The notes under the pieces are model-generated. The model saw nothing but the letters and a program-made list of their open reading frames with translations. It was not told the origin of the DNA and did no database searches. DNA of 64,000 bases from an uncultured Rhizobium sp. (GTDB lineage Bacteria; Pseudomonadota; Alphaproteobacteria; Rhizobiales; Rhizobiaceae), in NCBI GenBank assembly GCA_945952315.1, contig CAMFIE010000001.1, forward strand, positions 372,001 to 436,000, in the 5' to 3' direction. Below, piece after piece: positions 56,226 through 64,000 of this stretch (the first letter of the stretch is position 1; each line of letters begins with the position of its first letter). The position numbers and the translations under genes were made by a program.

Positions 56226-59225
56226 ATGGCAAGGCAAGAAGCCAACGAGCAGTTTCAGATAACCTCGTTCCTCGACGGGGCAAACGCCGCCTATATCGAT
56301 CAGCTCTATGCCCGTTACCAGGACGATCCGGCCTCGGTGAACGAGGAATGGCGTGCCTTTTTCAAGGCGCTCGATGATAATCCGGCGGATGTGAAAAAGG
56401 CCGCGCAGGGCGCCTCCTGGCAGCGCGCCAACTGGCCGCAGACGCCGAAGAACGATCTGGTTTCCGCGCTGGATGGCGACTGGGCCGTGGTCGAGAAGGC
56501 GGTCGAGAAGAAGGTTCAGGCCAAGGCCGAAGCCAAGGCTGCCGAAACCGGAACGCCGGTGAACCCGTCCGACGTTCTGCAGGCAACGCGCGATTCCGTG
56601 CGCGCCATCATGATGATCCGCGCCTATCGCATGCGTGGCCATCTTCATGCCAATCTCGATCCGCTGGATCTTGCAGGCCCGCTGCCGTCGCAGCATCGCG
56701 AGCTGTCACCCGCCTCCTATGGCTTCACCGAAGCTGACATGGACCGCAAGATCTTCATCGATAACGTGCTCGGTCTCGAATATGCGACCGTGCGTGAAAT
56801 GGTCGACATCCTGCAGCGCACCTATTGCTCGACACTCGCCGTCGAATTCATGCACATTTCCAATCCGGAAGAGAAAGGCTGGCTTCAGGCCCGTATCGAA
56901 GGTCCGGACAAGGGGGTGACCTTTACGCCGGAAGGCAAGAAGGCAATCCTGCAGAAGCTGATCGAGGCGGAAGGCTTCGAACAGTTCATTGATGTGAAAT
57001 ACAAGGGCACCAAGCGTTTTGGCCTCGATGGTGGTGAATCGCTGATCCCGGCGCTCGAGCAGATCATCAAGCGCGGCGGCTCCGAAGGCCTGATGGAAAT
57101 CGTGTTCGGCATGGCCCATCGCGGCCGTCTGAACGTGCTCTCCAACGTGATGAACAAGCCGCATCGCGCCATTTTCCACGAGTTCAAGGGCGGCTCGTTC
57201 AAGCCGGACGAAGTGGAAGGCTCGGGCGACGTGAAGTACCATCTCGGCGCTTCCTCCGACCGCGAGTTTGACGGCAACAAGGTGCATCTGTCGCTGACGG
57301 CGAACCCCTCGCATCTCGAAATCGTCAATCCGGTGGTGATGGGCAAGGCCCGTGCCAAGCAGGATATGCTGGCGAAGGTGTTCGAGGGCGATATCATTCC
57401 GCTGCGCGAACGTTCCAAGGTGCTGCCGCTGCTGATCCATGGTGATGCGGCTTTCGCCGGTCAGGGCGTGGTTGCCGAAATTCTCGGCCTCTCCGGCCTG
57501 CGCGGTCACCGCGTGGCGGGCACCATGCATTTCATCATCAACAACCAGATCGGCTTCACCACCAATCCGGCCTTCTCGCGCTCCTCGCCCTATCCGTCGG
57601 ACGTGGCGAAGATGATCGAAGCCCCGATCTTCCACGTGAATGGCGACGATCCGGAAGCGGTGGTCTATGCGGCCAAGGTTGCGACCGAATTCCGCATGAA
57701 GTTCCACAAGCCGGTCGTGATCGACATGTTCTGCTACCGCCGCTTCGGCCATAACGAGGGCGATGAGCCCGCGTTCACCCAGCCGAAGATGTACCGTGTG
57801 ATCCGTGGCCACAAGACGGTCGTGCAGCTCTATGGCGAGCGCCTCATTGCCGAAGGCCTGATCAGCGAAGGCGAGTTCGAGAAGATGAAGGCCGACTGGC
57901 GCGCCCATCTCGAACAGGAATTCGAGGCTGGCCAGTCCTACAAGCCGAACAAGGCCGACTGGCTGGATGGCCAGTGGGCAGGTCTGCGCGTGGCTGACAA
58001 TGCCGACGAACAGCGCCGCGGCAAGACCGCCGTGCCGATGAAGACGCTGAAGGAAATCGGCCGCAAGCTCTCCGAAGTGCCCGCCGGCTTCAACATCCAC
58101 AAGACGCTGCAGCGTTTCATGGACAACCGCGCCCAGATGATTTCGACGGGCGAGGGGATCGACTGGGCGATGGCCGAGGCGCTCGCCTTCGGTTCGCTCT
58201 GCCTTGACGGGGTGAAGATCCGTCTTTCCGGTCAGGACTGCGAACGCGGCACCTTCTCGCAGCGTCACTCGGTTCTCTACGATCAGGAAACCGAAGCCCG
58301 TTACATCCCGCTCGCCAATCTGTCGCCCACCCAGGCGCGGTACGAAGTCATCAATTCCATGCTGTCGGAAGAGGCGGTGCTCGGCTTCGAATATGGCTAT
58401 TCGCTCGCCCGGCCAAACGCGCTGACGCTGTGGGAAGCCCAGTTCGGTGACTTTGCCAACGGTGCACAGGTGGTGTTCGACCAGTTCATTTCGTCGGGTG
58501 AACGCAAGTGGCTGCGCATGTCCGGTCTCGTCTGCCTGCTGCCGCATGGCTATGAAGGGCAGGGACCGGAACATTCCTCGGCCCGCCTGGAACGCTTCCT
58601 GCAGCTCTGCGCGGAAGACAACATGCAGGTGGCAAACGTGACGACGCCTGCCAACTACTTCCACATCCTGCGCCGTCAGATGAAGCGCGACTTCCGCAAG
58701 CCGCTGATCATGATGACGCCGAAGTCGCTGCTGCGCCACAAGCGGGCGGTTTCCAGTCTGGCGGAAATGGCGGGCGAAAGCTCGTTCCACCGTCTGCTCT
58801 GGGATGATGCGGAGGTGCTGAAGGACAGCCCGATCAAGCTGCAGAAGGACAACAAGATCCGTCGCGTGGTCATGTGCACCGGGAAGGTCTATTTCGACCT
58901 GTTCGAGGAGCGTGAAAAGCGCGGCATCGATGATGTCTATCTCCTGCGCATCGAGCAGCTCTATCCGTTCCCGGCAAAGGCGCTGATCAACGAGCTTTCC
59001 CGCTTCCGCAATGCGGAAATGGTCTGGTGCCAGGAAGAGCCGAAGAACATGGGCGCCTGGTCCTTCATCGATCCCTATCTGGAATGGGTGCTGGCCCATA
59101 TCGACGCCAAGTATCAGCGCGTGCGCTATACGGGCCGTCCGGCCGCAGCCTCTCCGGCGACGGGCCTGATGTCCAAGCATCTGGCGCAGCTTGCGGCCTT
59201 CCTCGAAGACGCGCTCGGTGGCTGA
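56226..59225 (+). CDS. sucA: 2-oxoglutarate dehydrogenase E1 component
   Basis: Thiamine-diphosphate-dependent decarboxylase of the 2-oxoglutarate dehydrogenase complex, 999 residues. The E1o N-terminal motif SFLDGANAAYIDQLYARYQDDP is followed by FGMAHRGRLNVLSNV, the TPP motif LIHGDAAFAGQGVVAE and NNQIGFTTNP. The transketolase-type region includes FEYGYSLARPNALTLWEAQFGDF, and the C terminus has CQEEPKNMGAW. It is followed after three bases by a YciI-like gene rather than directly by sucB. Confidence 0.98.
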   Translation: MARQEANEQFQITSFLDGANAAYIDQLYARYQDDPASVNEEWRAFFKALDDNPADVKKAAQGASWQRANWPQTPKNDLVSALDGDWAVVEKAVEKKVQAKAEAKAAETGTPVNPSDVLQATRDSVRAIMMIRAYRMRGHLHANLDPLDLAGPLPSQHRELSPASYGFTEADMDRKIFIDNVLGLEYATVREMVDILQRTYCSTLAVEFMHISNPEEKGWLQARIEGPDKGVTFTPEGKKAILQKLIEAEGFEQFIDVKYKGTKRFGLDGGESLIPALEQIIKRGGSEGLMEIVFGMAHRGRLNVLSNVMNKPHRAIFHEFKGGSFKPDEVEGSGDVKYHLGASSDREFDGNKVHLSLTANPSHLEIVNPVVMGKARAKQDMLAKVFEGDIIPLRERSKVLPLLIHGDAAFAGQGVVAEILGLSGLRGHRVAGTMHFIINNQIGFTTNPAFSRSSPYPSDVAKMIEAPIFHVNGDDPEAVVYAAKVATEFRMKFHKPVVIDMFCYRRFGHNEGDEPAFTQPKMYRVIRGHKTVVQLYGERLIAEGLISEGEFEKMKADWRAHLEQEFEAGQSYKPNKADWLDGQWAGLRVADNADEQRRGKTAVPMKTLKEIGRKLSEVPAGFNIHKTLQRFMDNRAQMISTGEGIDWAMAEALAFGSLCLDGVKIRLSGQDCERGTFSQRHSVLYDQETEARYIPLANLSPTQARYEVINSMLSEEAVLGFEYGYSLARPNALTLWEAQFGDFANGAQVVFDQFISSGERKWLRMSGLVCLLPHGYEGQGPEHSSARLERFLQLCAEDNMQVANVTTPANYFHILRRQMKRDFRKPLIMMTPKSLLRHKRAVSSLAEMAGESSFHRLLWDDAEVLKDSPIKLQKDNKIRRVVMCTGKVYFDLFEEREKRGIDDVYLLRIEQLYPFPAKALINELSRFRNAEMVWCQEEPKNMGAWSFIDPYLEWVLAHIDAKYQRVRYTGRPAAASPATGLMSKHLAQLAAFLEDALGG

Positions 59226-59228
59226 TCC

Positions 59229-59555
59229 ATGGCTCACTTCATGCTGAAGCTCAACGCGCCGCGGCCAGGCTTTCCCTTCGATGCCAGTGAGCAGGAACTG
59301 GCGGCCATGGCCGCCCATTCCGCCTATTGGCAGAAGGAAGCAGACGGTGGCGCAGCGATTGCGGTCGGTCCGGTTTTCGATCCGGCTGGCCCCTTCGGCA
59401 TGGCGATTGTGGAATGCCCGGATGAGGCCGCCGCCTCGGCGCTGGCAGGGAGTGATCCTGTGATCATCGCCGGGCTCGGCTTTCGCTACGACGTCTTTCC
59501 GATTCCATCCCTTATCGTGCGGCAGGCAGAACAAAGCCGCCGCAACCCGTCTTAA
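59229..59555 (+). CDS. YciI-like protein inside the suc operon
   Basis: A 108-residue protein with YciI-like order: HFMLKLNAPRPGF at the N terminus, MAAHSAYWQKEADGGAAIAVGPVFDPAGPFGMAIVEC in the middle, and SDPVIIAGLGFRYDVFPI at the end. The conserved His (H35 in AAHSAYW) and the GPVFDP turn fit the fold. It starts three bases after sucA and ends 22 bases before sucB, so it must be cotranslated with the complex. A role near 2-oxoglutarate dehydrogenase is inferred only from position. Confidence 0.82.
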   Translation: MAHFMLKLNAPRPGFPFDASEQELAAMAAHSAYWQKEADGGAAIAVGPVFDPAGPFGMAIVECPDEAAASALAGSDPVIIAGLGFRYDVFPIPSLIVRQAEQSRRNPS

Positions 59556-59577
59556 ACCCCGTCAGGACTAGAACACC

Positions 59578-60789
59578 ATGGCTACAGAAATCCGCGTTCC
59601 CACTCTTGGTGAATCCGTCAGCGAAGCCACCGTCGGCAAGTGGTACAAGAAGGTCGGCGACACGGTGAAGGCCGATGAGCCGCTGCTCGAGCTTGAAACC
59701 GACAAGGTTTCGATCGAGGTTCCGGCCCCGGCTGCCGGTACCCTTGCCGAAATCACCGCTGCCGAAGGCGAAACGGTAGGTCTCGGTGCGCTGCTCGGCC
59801 AGATCGCTGCCGGTGCCGGTGCAGCGGCTGCTCCCGTTGCTGCCGCTCCGGCTCCTGCCCCTGCCGCTCCGGCAGCGCCTGCGGCTCCCGCCGCGGCCAT
59901 GCCCGCAGCCCCTGCCGCTGCCAAGCTCATGGCGGACAACAATCTCTCTGCTGCCGAAGTTGATGGTTCCGGCAAGCGTGGCCAGGTGCTGAAGGGCGAT
60001 GTGATCGCCGCGATCGCCAGAGGCCCGGCACCCGCTGCCGCACCGGCTGCGCCTGCCGCCCCGCGTGCACCGGCGGCGGTCGAAGACGCCGCCCGCGAAG
60101 AGCGCGTCAAGATGACCCGCCTGCGCCAGACGATTGCCAAGCGTCTGAAGGACGCACAGAACACCGCCGCCATGCTCACCACCTATAACGAGGTGGACAT
60201 GAGCGCGGTCATGGACCTGCGCAACCGCTACAAAGATATTTTCGAGAAGAAGCATGGGGTGAAGCTCGGCTTCATGGGCTTCTTCACCAAGGCCGTGACA
60301 CATGCGCTGAAGGAACTTCCGGCCGTCAATGCCGAGATCGACGGCACCGACATCATCTACAAGAACTATTGCCATGTCGGCGTTGCCGTCGGCACCGACA
60401 AGGGCCTTGTGGTTCCGATCGTGCGCGATGCCGACCAGATGTCGATTGCCGGGATCGAAAAGGAAATCGGCCGCCTTGGCAAGCTCGCCCGCGATGGCGC
60501 CCTCTCCATGGCGGACATGCAGGGTGGCACGTTCACCATCTCCAATGGCGGTGTCTACGGCTCGCTAATGTCTTCGCCGATCCTCAATGCGCCGCAGTCG
60601 GGTATTCTCGGCATGCACAAGATACAGGATCGCCCGGTCGCCATCGGCGGTCAGGTCGTCATCCGCCCGATGATGTATCTGGCGCTGTCCTATGATCACC
60701 GCATCGTGGACGGCAAGGAGGCCGTGACATTCCTCGTGCGCGTCAAGGAAAGCCTCGAGGATCCGGAACGTCTGGTTCTCGATCTCTAA
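59578..60789 (+). CDS. sucB: Dihydrolipoyllysine succinyltransferase (E2) of 2-oxoglutarate dehydrogenase
   Basis: Core of the 2-oxoglutarate dehydrogenase complex, 403 residues with one lipoyl domain. The lipoylated lysine is K43 in ETDKVSIE. A long Ala/Pro linker covers about residues 80-115. The E1/E3-binding domain contains [21 protein letters not shown], and a second Ala/Pro linker follows. The catalytic domain ends with SYDHRIVDG, where H374 and D378 act. Ala/Pro-rich linkers are normal for E2 proteins. The lpd gene for the E3 subunit lies two genes downstream. Confidence 0.98.
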   Translation: MATEIRVPTLGESVSEATVGKWYKKVGDTVKADEPLLELETDKVSIEVPAPAAGTLAEITAAEGETVGLGALLGQIAAGAGAAAAPVAAAPAPAPAAPAAPAAPAAAMPAAPAAAKLMADNNLSAAEVDGSGKRGQVLKGDVIAAIARGPAPAAAPAAPAAPRAPAAVEDAAREERVKMTRLRQTIAKRLKDAQNTAAMLTTYNEVDMSAVMDLRNRYKDIFEKKHGVKLGFMGFFTKAVTHALKELPAVNAEIDGTDIIYKNYCHVGVAVGTDKGLVVPIVRDADQMSIAGIEKEIGRLGKLARDGALSMADMQGGTFTISNGGVYGSLMSSPILNAPQSGILGMHKIQDRPVAIGGQVVIRPMMYLALSYDHRIVDGKEAVTFLVRVKESLEDPERLVLDL

Positions 60790-60938
60790 ATCCGACCGAC
60801 CCGGGCCGCGAGACCCTCACGGCCCGGTCAACAGACCGGTGCATGCCACCGGTCACAGGCCATTTCGAATGTGGACCTTTCGAGCGAAACGAAGCAATCA
60901 TAGCCAATCGCTCAAATCGGTCCTGGAAGGAAACACGC

Positions 60939-61331
60939 ATGGCCCGGGAACTCGTCGTCCTCCTGTGGAGCGCGCTGCTCGCCCTGCTTTACATCATCGT
61001 TCAGGCGCAGCTGATGCGTCGACAGGTCGGCTATGGTCAGGAAAACGCCAATCGCGACCATGATCCGGAGCCGAATGTGCTCGCCGCCAGGGCGAACCGT
61101 GCGTTGCGCAACTTTCTCGAAACGTACCCGGTCTTCATTGCACTTGTCGTCGTCGCCGTGCTGTCCAGCCGTTCCGGAAGCCTGACGGTGGGTGGTGCCT
61201 GGCTCTGGTTCGGTGCCCGGCTGGTCTATCTGCCCGCCTATCTGGCTGGCATCGGCTTTTACCGCTCTGCCATCTGGAGTGTTTCTATACTCGGGCTGCT
61301 CGCCATGTTTGCCGGCATTTTCTGGGGCTGA
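60939..61331 (+). CDS. MAPEG family membrane protein
   Basis: A 130-residue membrane protein with four spans. The MAPEG pattern is visible in RANRALRNFLETYPVFIALVVVAVLS and AWLWFGARLVYLPAYLAGI, with the conserved Asn-Phe-x-Glu-x-Pro and Arg-x-x-Tyr features. Bacterial MAPEG proteins include glutathione-dependent enzymes and uncharacterised members; this one cannot be placed further. GGAAGGAAA precedes ATG 60939. It lies 149 bases after sucB. Confidence 0.88.
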   Translation: MARELVVLLWSALLALLYIIVQAQLMRRQVGYGQENANRDHDPEPNVLAARANRALRNFLETYPVFIALVVVAVLSSRSGSLTVGGAWLWFGARLVYLPAYLAGIGFYRSAIWSVSILGLLAMFAGIFWG

Positions 61332-61338
61332 AAGGCAT

Positions 61339-61842
61339 ATGGAAAAGCGCGTTTTCCTGCAGGCTGTCTCTGCGCTGATGCTGGCAGGCCCCTGCCGACC
61401 GGCAATGGCGGCGGACTGCCCGCAGGAAAAGGCGATCTATGCCCAGGCGCAGGGTGGCTACCGCCTTGCATTCAAGCCCGTCGGTTCCGATGCGGCGGCC
61501 ATGGCCAACCGGGTCGAGCTCCTGCTCGACAACACTGTTTTCACCGGCTTCGTGATGGAGAGCGAGGAGCCCACCCGCTCCGTTCTTCGGATTGAAAACC
61601 ATTGCCCGGATGGCGATGTCACGGGTGAGGATCTTGCCGCCTGCACCGTGTTCGAGGGCTATGCCTATGCGATCGGTCTCGATGGTCAAACAGGCATGAT
61701 TGCCGGACCGGATGGGAAGGCGGCGCCGCATCTTTTGCTGTCCGGCTTTGCTCCTGTCCTTTCGCAGGCGCCCGCAAATGAAAAGCTTCATCTCCCGCTG
61801 CCGGTTTCCGACAGCTTCGATTTCAGGGAATGCGCGCCATGA
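61339..61842 (+). CDS. Exported hypothetical protein between sucB and lpd
   Basis: I do not recognise this 167-residue protein. A signal peptide (MEKRVFLQAVSALMLAGPCRPAMA) precedes a mature domain with cysteines in ADCPQEK, ENHCPDGD, LAACTVF and ECAP. These suggest two disulfides in the periplasm. The segment VELLLDNTVFTGFVMESEE looks strand-rich. AAAGG ahead of ATG 61339 and the seven-base gap after the MAPEG gene indicate cotranscription. lpd starts 99 bases later. Confidence 0.75.
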   Translation: MEKRVFLQAVSALMLAGPCRPAMAADCPQEKAIYAQAQGGYRLAFKPVGSDAAAMANRVELLLDNTVFTGFVMESEEPTRSVLRIENHCPDGDVTGEDLAACTVFEGYAYAIGLDGQTGMIAGPDGKAAPHLLLSGFAPVLSQAPANEKLHLPLPVSDSFDFRECAP

Positions 61843-61941
61843 CCAGGATCGCGCCATTCCGGTCGTCAACACCGGCACTCCCCGTGAGGGATGCCGCATT
61901 TCCAGCAAACGGCGGGCGACACCGCCGAGGAGGCATTTCCC

Positions 61942-63348
61942 ATGGCATATGATGTGGTCGTGATCGGTACGGGTCCCGGTGGTTATGTCTGCGCGATCAA
62001 GGCCGCGCAGCTCGGCCTGAAGACCGCAGTCGTTGAAAAGCGGGCAACCCATGGCGGCACCTGCCTGAATGTCGGCTGCATTCCGTCGAAGGCGCTGCTG
62101 CATGCGTCCGAAACCTATGCCCATGTCGCCCATGGTCTCGACAGTCTTGGCATCGAGGTGGCAAAGCCGAACCTCAATCTCGAAAAGATGATGGGCCACA
62201 AAGACGCTGTGGTGAAGGCCAATGTGGATGGCGTCGGCTTTCTGTTCAAGAAGAACAAGATCGATGCATTCCAGGGCACCGGCAGGGTTCTCGCTGCCGG
62301 CAAGGTATCCGTCACGAATGACAAGGGCGAGGTTCAGGAGATCGAGGCGAAAAACATCGTCATCGCCACCGGTTCGGATGTCGCGGGCATTCCGGGCGTC
62401 GCCGTCCAGATCGACGAGAAGGTGATCGTTTCCTCCACCGGCGCGATTGCCCTCGACAAGGTGCCTGCCCATCTGATCGTCGTGGGTGGTGGCGTGATCG
62501 GGCTTGAGCTTGGCTCCGTCTGGGGGCGTCTGGGCGCAAAGGTCACGGTGGTGGAATATCTCGATTCCATCCTCGGCGGCATGGATGCGGAAATCTCCAA
62601 GCAGTTCCAGCGCATGATGGCCAAGCAGGGCATGGACTTCAAGCTCGGTGCCAAGGTGACGGGCGTTGAAAAATCCGGCGCGGGTGCAAAGGTGACCTTC
62701 GAGCCCGTGAAGGGCGGGGATGCGACCGTGCTCGACGCCGATGTCGTTCTGATCGCCACCGGCCGCAAGCCCTATACGTCAGGCCTTGGCCTTGAAGAGG
62801 CAGGCGTCAAGCTTGACAATCGTGGCCGGGTGGAAATCGGTGCACATTATGAAACGTCGGTTCCCGGCATCTACGCGATCGGCGACGTGGTGCGCGGTCC
62901 GATGCTTGCGCACAAGGCGGAAGACGAGGGTGTGGCGCTTGCCGAAATCCTGGCCGGTCAGCACGGGCATGTGAACTATGACGTCATTCCGGGCGTGGTC
63001 TATACCCAGCCTGAAGTGGCCTCCGTCGGCAAGACGGAAGAGGAACTGAAGGCCGCGGGTGTCGCCTACAAGGTCGGAAAGTTCCCCTTCACGGCCAATG
63101 GTCGCGCGCGCGCCATGCAGGTGACGGACGGTCTCGTGAAGATCCTTGCGGATCAGGCAACCGACCGCGTGCTTGGCGTCCATATCATCGGCTTCGGCGC
63201 AGGCGAAATGATCCACGAGGCAGCGGTGCTGATGGAGTTCGGTGGCTCATCCGAGGATCTGGCGCGCACGTGCCATGCGCATCCCACCATGTCCGAAGCC
63301 GTCAAGGAAGCAGCGCTTGCCACCTTCTACAAACCGATCCATCTTTAA
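61942..63348 (+). CDS. lpd: Dihydrolipoyl dehydrogenase (E3)
   Basis: Flavoprotein that reoxidises the lipoyl arm of the 2-oxoglutarate dehydrogenase complex with NAD. The protein is 468 residues. The redox-active cysteines are C41 and C46 in [13 protein letters not shown]. The FAD fold [12 protein letters not shown], the NAD fold [13 protein letters not shown], the FAD motif [20 protein letters not shown] and the C-terminal HAHPT with the catalytic histidine are intact. GAGGAGG at 61927-61933 fixes the start at 61942. It closes the mdh-suc operon. Confidence 0.98.
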   Translation: MAYDVVVIGTGPGGYVCAIKAAQLGLKTAVVEKRATHGGTCLNVGCIPSKALLHASETYAHVAHGLDSLGIEVAKPNLNLEKMMGHKDAVVKANVDGVGFLFKKNKIDAFQGTGRVLAAGKVSVTNDKGEVQEIEAKNIVIATGSDVAGIPGVAVQIDEKVIVSSTGAIALDKVPAHLIVVGGGVIGLELGSVWGRLGAKVTVVEYLDSILGGMDAEISKQFQRMMAKQGMDFKLGAKVTGVEKSGAGAKVTFEPVKGGDATVLDADVVLIATGRKPYTSGLGLEEAGVKLDNRGRVEIGAHYETSVPGIYAIGDVVRGPMLAHKAEDEGVALAEILAGQHGHVNYDVIPGVVYTQPEVASVGKTEEELKAAGVAYKVGKFPFTANGRARAMQVTDGLVKILADQATDRVLGVHIIGFGAGEMIHEAAVLMEFGGSSEDLARTCHAHPTMSEAVKEAALATFYKPIHL

Positions 63349-63380
63349 GCTGACAAAGTGTATTAATTTTGCGTAATAAT

Positions 63381-63416
63381 AAGGCCAGCAGCTAGGCGAA
63401 GCGCGCTGCTGGCCTT
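63381..63416 (+). terminator. Terminator hairpin after lpd
   Basis: AAGGCCAGCAGC (63381-63392) and GCTGCTGGCCTT (63405-63416) form a perfect 12-bp stem with a 12-base loop, followed at 63421 by TTTT. It lies between lpd and the cytochrome b561 gene. Confidence 0.8.
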
Positions 63417-63456
63417 ATGCTTTTGCCTGATTTGAAACGCTTACAGGCAAGGCAAA

Positions 63457-63954
63457 ATGGCATCCGCAACACCCGCATCCTATTCCATTCCGCAGAAGGC
63501 ACTTCACTGGCTGATGGCTCTTCTGATCTTTTTCAATCTGATCCTCTCCGACAATATCGAAGCCTGGGATCACGCCATGGACGAAGGCAATGTAACGCCG
63601 GAGATTCTGGCTGGCGCCAATATCCACGCCTATGTGGGGATTGCAGTTCTGGCGCTCGGTCTGCTGAGGCTGATCCTGCGCTTCACGCAAGGTGCGCCGG
63701 CCGCCCCGGCCAATGAACCGCCGCTGTTTCAGCTTGCGGCAAAACTCGGCCATGCTGCCTTCTACGTTCTGTTCTTCGCGATGCCGATTACCGGCATGAT
63801 GAAATATTACGGTGATATCGATATCGCCGGCGGCCTGCATGCAGAGCCGATCAAGATCGCTCTCTGGCTTGTGATTGTCGCCCATATCGTCGCCATTCCT
63901 GTCCATCACTTCGTGTGGAAGACGGATGTCGCGACGCGCATGACCAAGGGCTAA
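63457..63954 (+). CDS. Cytochrome b561
   Basis: Di-haem membrane cytochrome of 165 residues with four spans. Candidate haem ligands are H17 (KALHWLMALL), H57 (ANIHAYVGIAVL), the one in KLGHAAFYVLFFAMP, and one of the pair in IPVHHFVWK. The FAMPITGMM segment is typical of the family, which moves electrons between quinols or ascorbate-like donors and periplasmic acceptors, including superoxide in CybB. Its stop overlaps the stop of a convergent frame at the window edge. Confidence 0.93.
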   Translation: MASATPASYSIPQKALHWLMALLIFFNLILSDNIEAWDHAMDEGNVTPEILAGANIHAYVGIAVLALGLLRLILRFTQGAPAAPANEPPLFQLAAKLGHAAFYVLFFAMPITGMMKYYGDIDIAGGLHAEPIKIALWLVIVAHIVAIPVHHFVWKTDVATRMTKG

Positions 63955-64000
63955 TTCACCGCGGTGACGGTAAAACCTTCCTGGCGGAGAAGTTCCACCA
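63951..64000 (-). CDS. C-terminal fragment of a possible convergent gene
   Basis: On the minus strand the last bases of the window read VELLRQEGFTVTAVN followed by a TAG stop at 63953-63951. The reading is open to the window edge and looks like a genuine C terminus. It is too short to identify. Confidence 0.4.
   Translation of the reverse strand, partial: VELLRQEGFTVTAVN

Noticed and set aside
56706-59534. A 942-codon minus-strand open frame opposite sucA
   Set aside because: Same cause as above. Its translation has no domain pattern and sucA is unambiguous.
59815-60100. Ala/Pro-rich repeats in sucB considered as an unusual low-complexity insertion
   Set aside because: These are the normal flexible linkers between the lipoyl, subunit-binding and catalytic domains of E2 proteins.

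Overview
The window is about 64 kb of dense, high-GC (around 60% by eye) alphaproteobacterial chromosome. It is most like a member of the Rhizobiaceae or a close hyphomicrobial relative. The indicators are the gene orders hemY-mic60-hemD-hemC facing tsaD-gpsA, acnA facing ccmABCD-dsbE, and mdh-sucCDAB-lpd, together with Omp19-like and IalB-like exported proteins and DUF2585, DUF2794 and DUF1223 genes. I see no tRNA, rRNA, CRISPR array, insertion sequence or prophage. The species cannot be fixed from the sequence alone.

Layout. 1-6 kb: ffh (cut by the window edge), a metallo-beta-lactamase-fold hydrolase, dapF, mtaB and ftsY. 6.1-8.1 kb: a small Cys/His-containing exported protein and a Met-rich multicopper oxidase, which look like a copper module set between ftsY and yciB. 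8.1-12.3 kb: yciB and a DUF2585 gene, then the cytochrome c maturation genes ccmA-B-C-D-dsbE on the minus strand. 12.5-17.6 kb: acnA, DUF1223, DUF2794 and a Bax-inhibitor-1 family protein. 17.8-21.8 kb: a YbbP/YbbA-type ABC exporter divergent from a TesA-type esterase. 21.8-28.9 kb: thpR, a pterin dehydratase gene, DUF1232, an IalB-like gene, rlmN, a LysE exporter, an SDR, argG and an orphan ORF. 29.1-38.3 kb: an M3 peptidase, typA, a GNAT, an exported protein with a TTG start, ppa, DUF167/YggT, an MFS transporter, a glutamine amidotransferase and TerB. 38.4-46.8 kb: the haem cluster hemC-hemD-mic60-hemY and the divergent tsaD-gpsA-yciI-EVE-methyltransferase run. 47-64 kb: sdhCDAB, an Omp19-like lipoprotein, zapE, then mdh-sucC-sucD-sucA-yciI-sucB-MAPEG-exported protein-lpd, and a cytochrome b561.

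The genes are mainly respiration and housekeeping. Aconitase, malate dehydrogenase, 2-oxoglutarate dehydrogenase, succinyl-CoA synthetase and succinate dehydrogenase cover most of the oxidative TCA cycle. The haem synthesis and cytochrome c maturation genes supply cofactors for the respiratory chain. Co-translational membrane targeting is represented by both Ffh and FtsY.

I did not find an unmistakable new defence or mobile system. The most interesting signals are smaller. They are the Met-pentapeptide copper oxidase with its short partner; an FNR/FixK-type box inside the ccm cluster; a hairpin between the only strong Shine-Dalgarno and the sucA start; a near-perfect palindrome before mdh; a full CtrA-type site before a GNAT gene; and two convergent gene pairs whose overlapping 3' ends are themselves perfect hairpins carrying both stop codons. 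A YciI-like gene inside the sucA-sucB operon and two uncharacterised genes between sucB and lpd are also notable.
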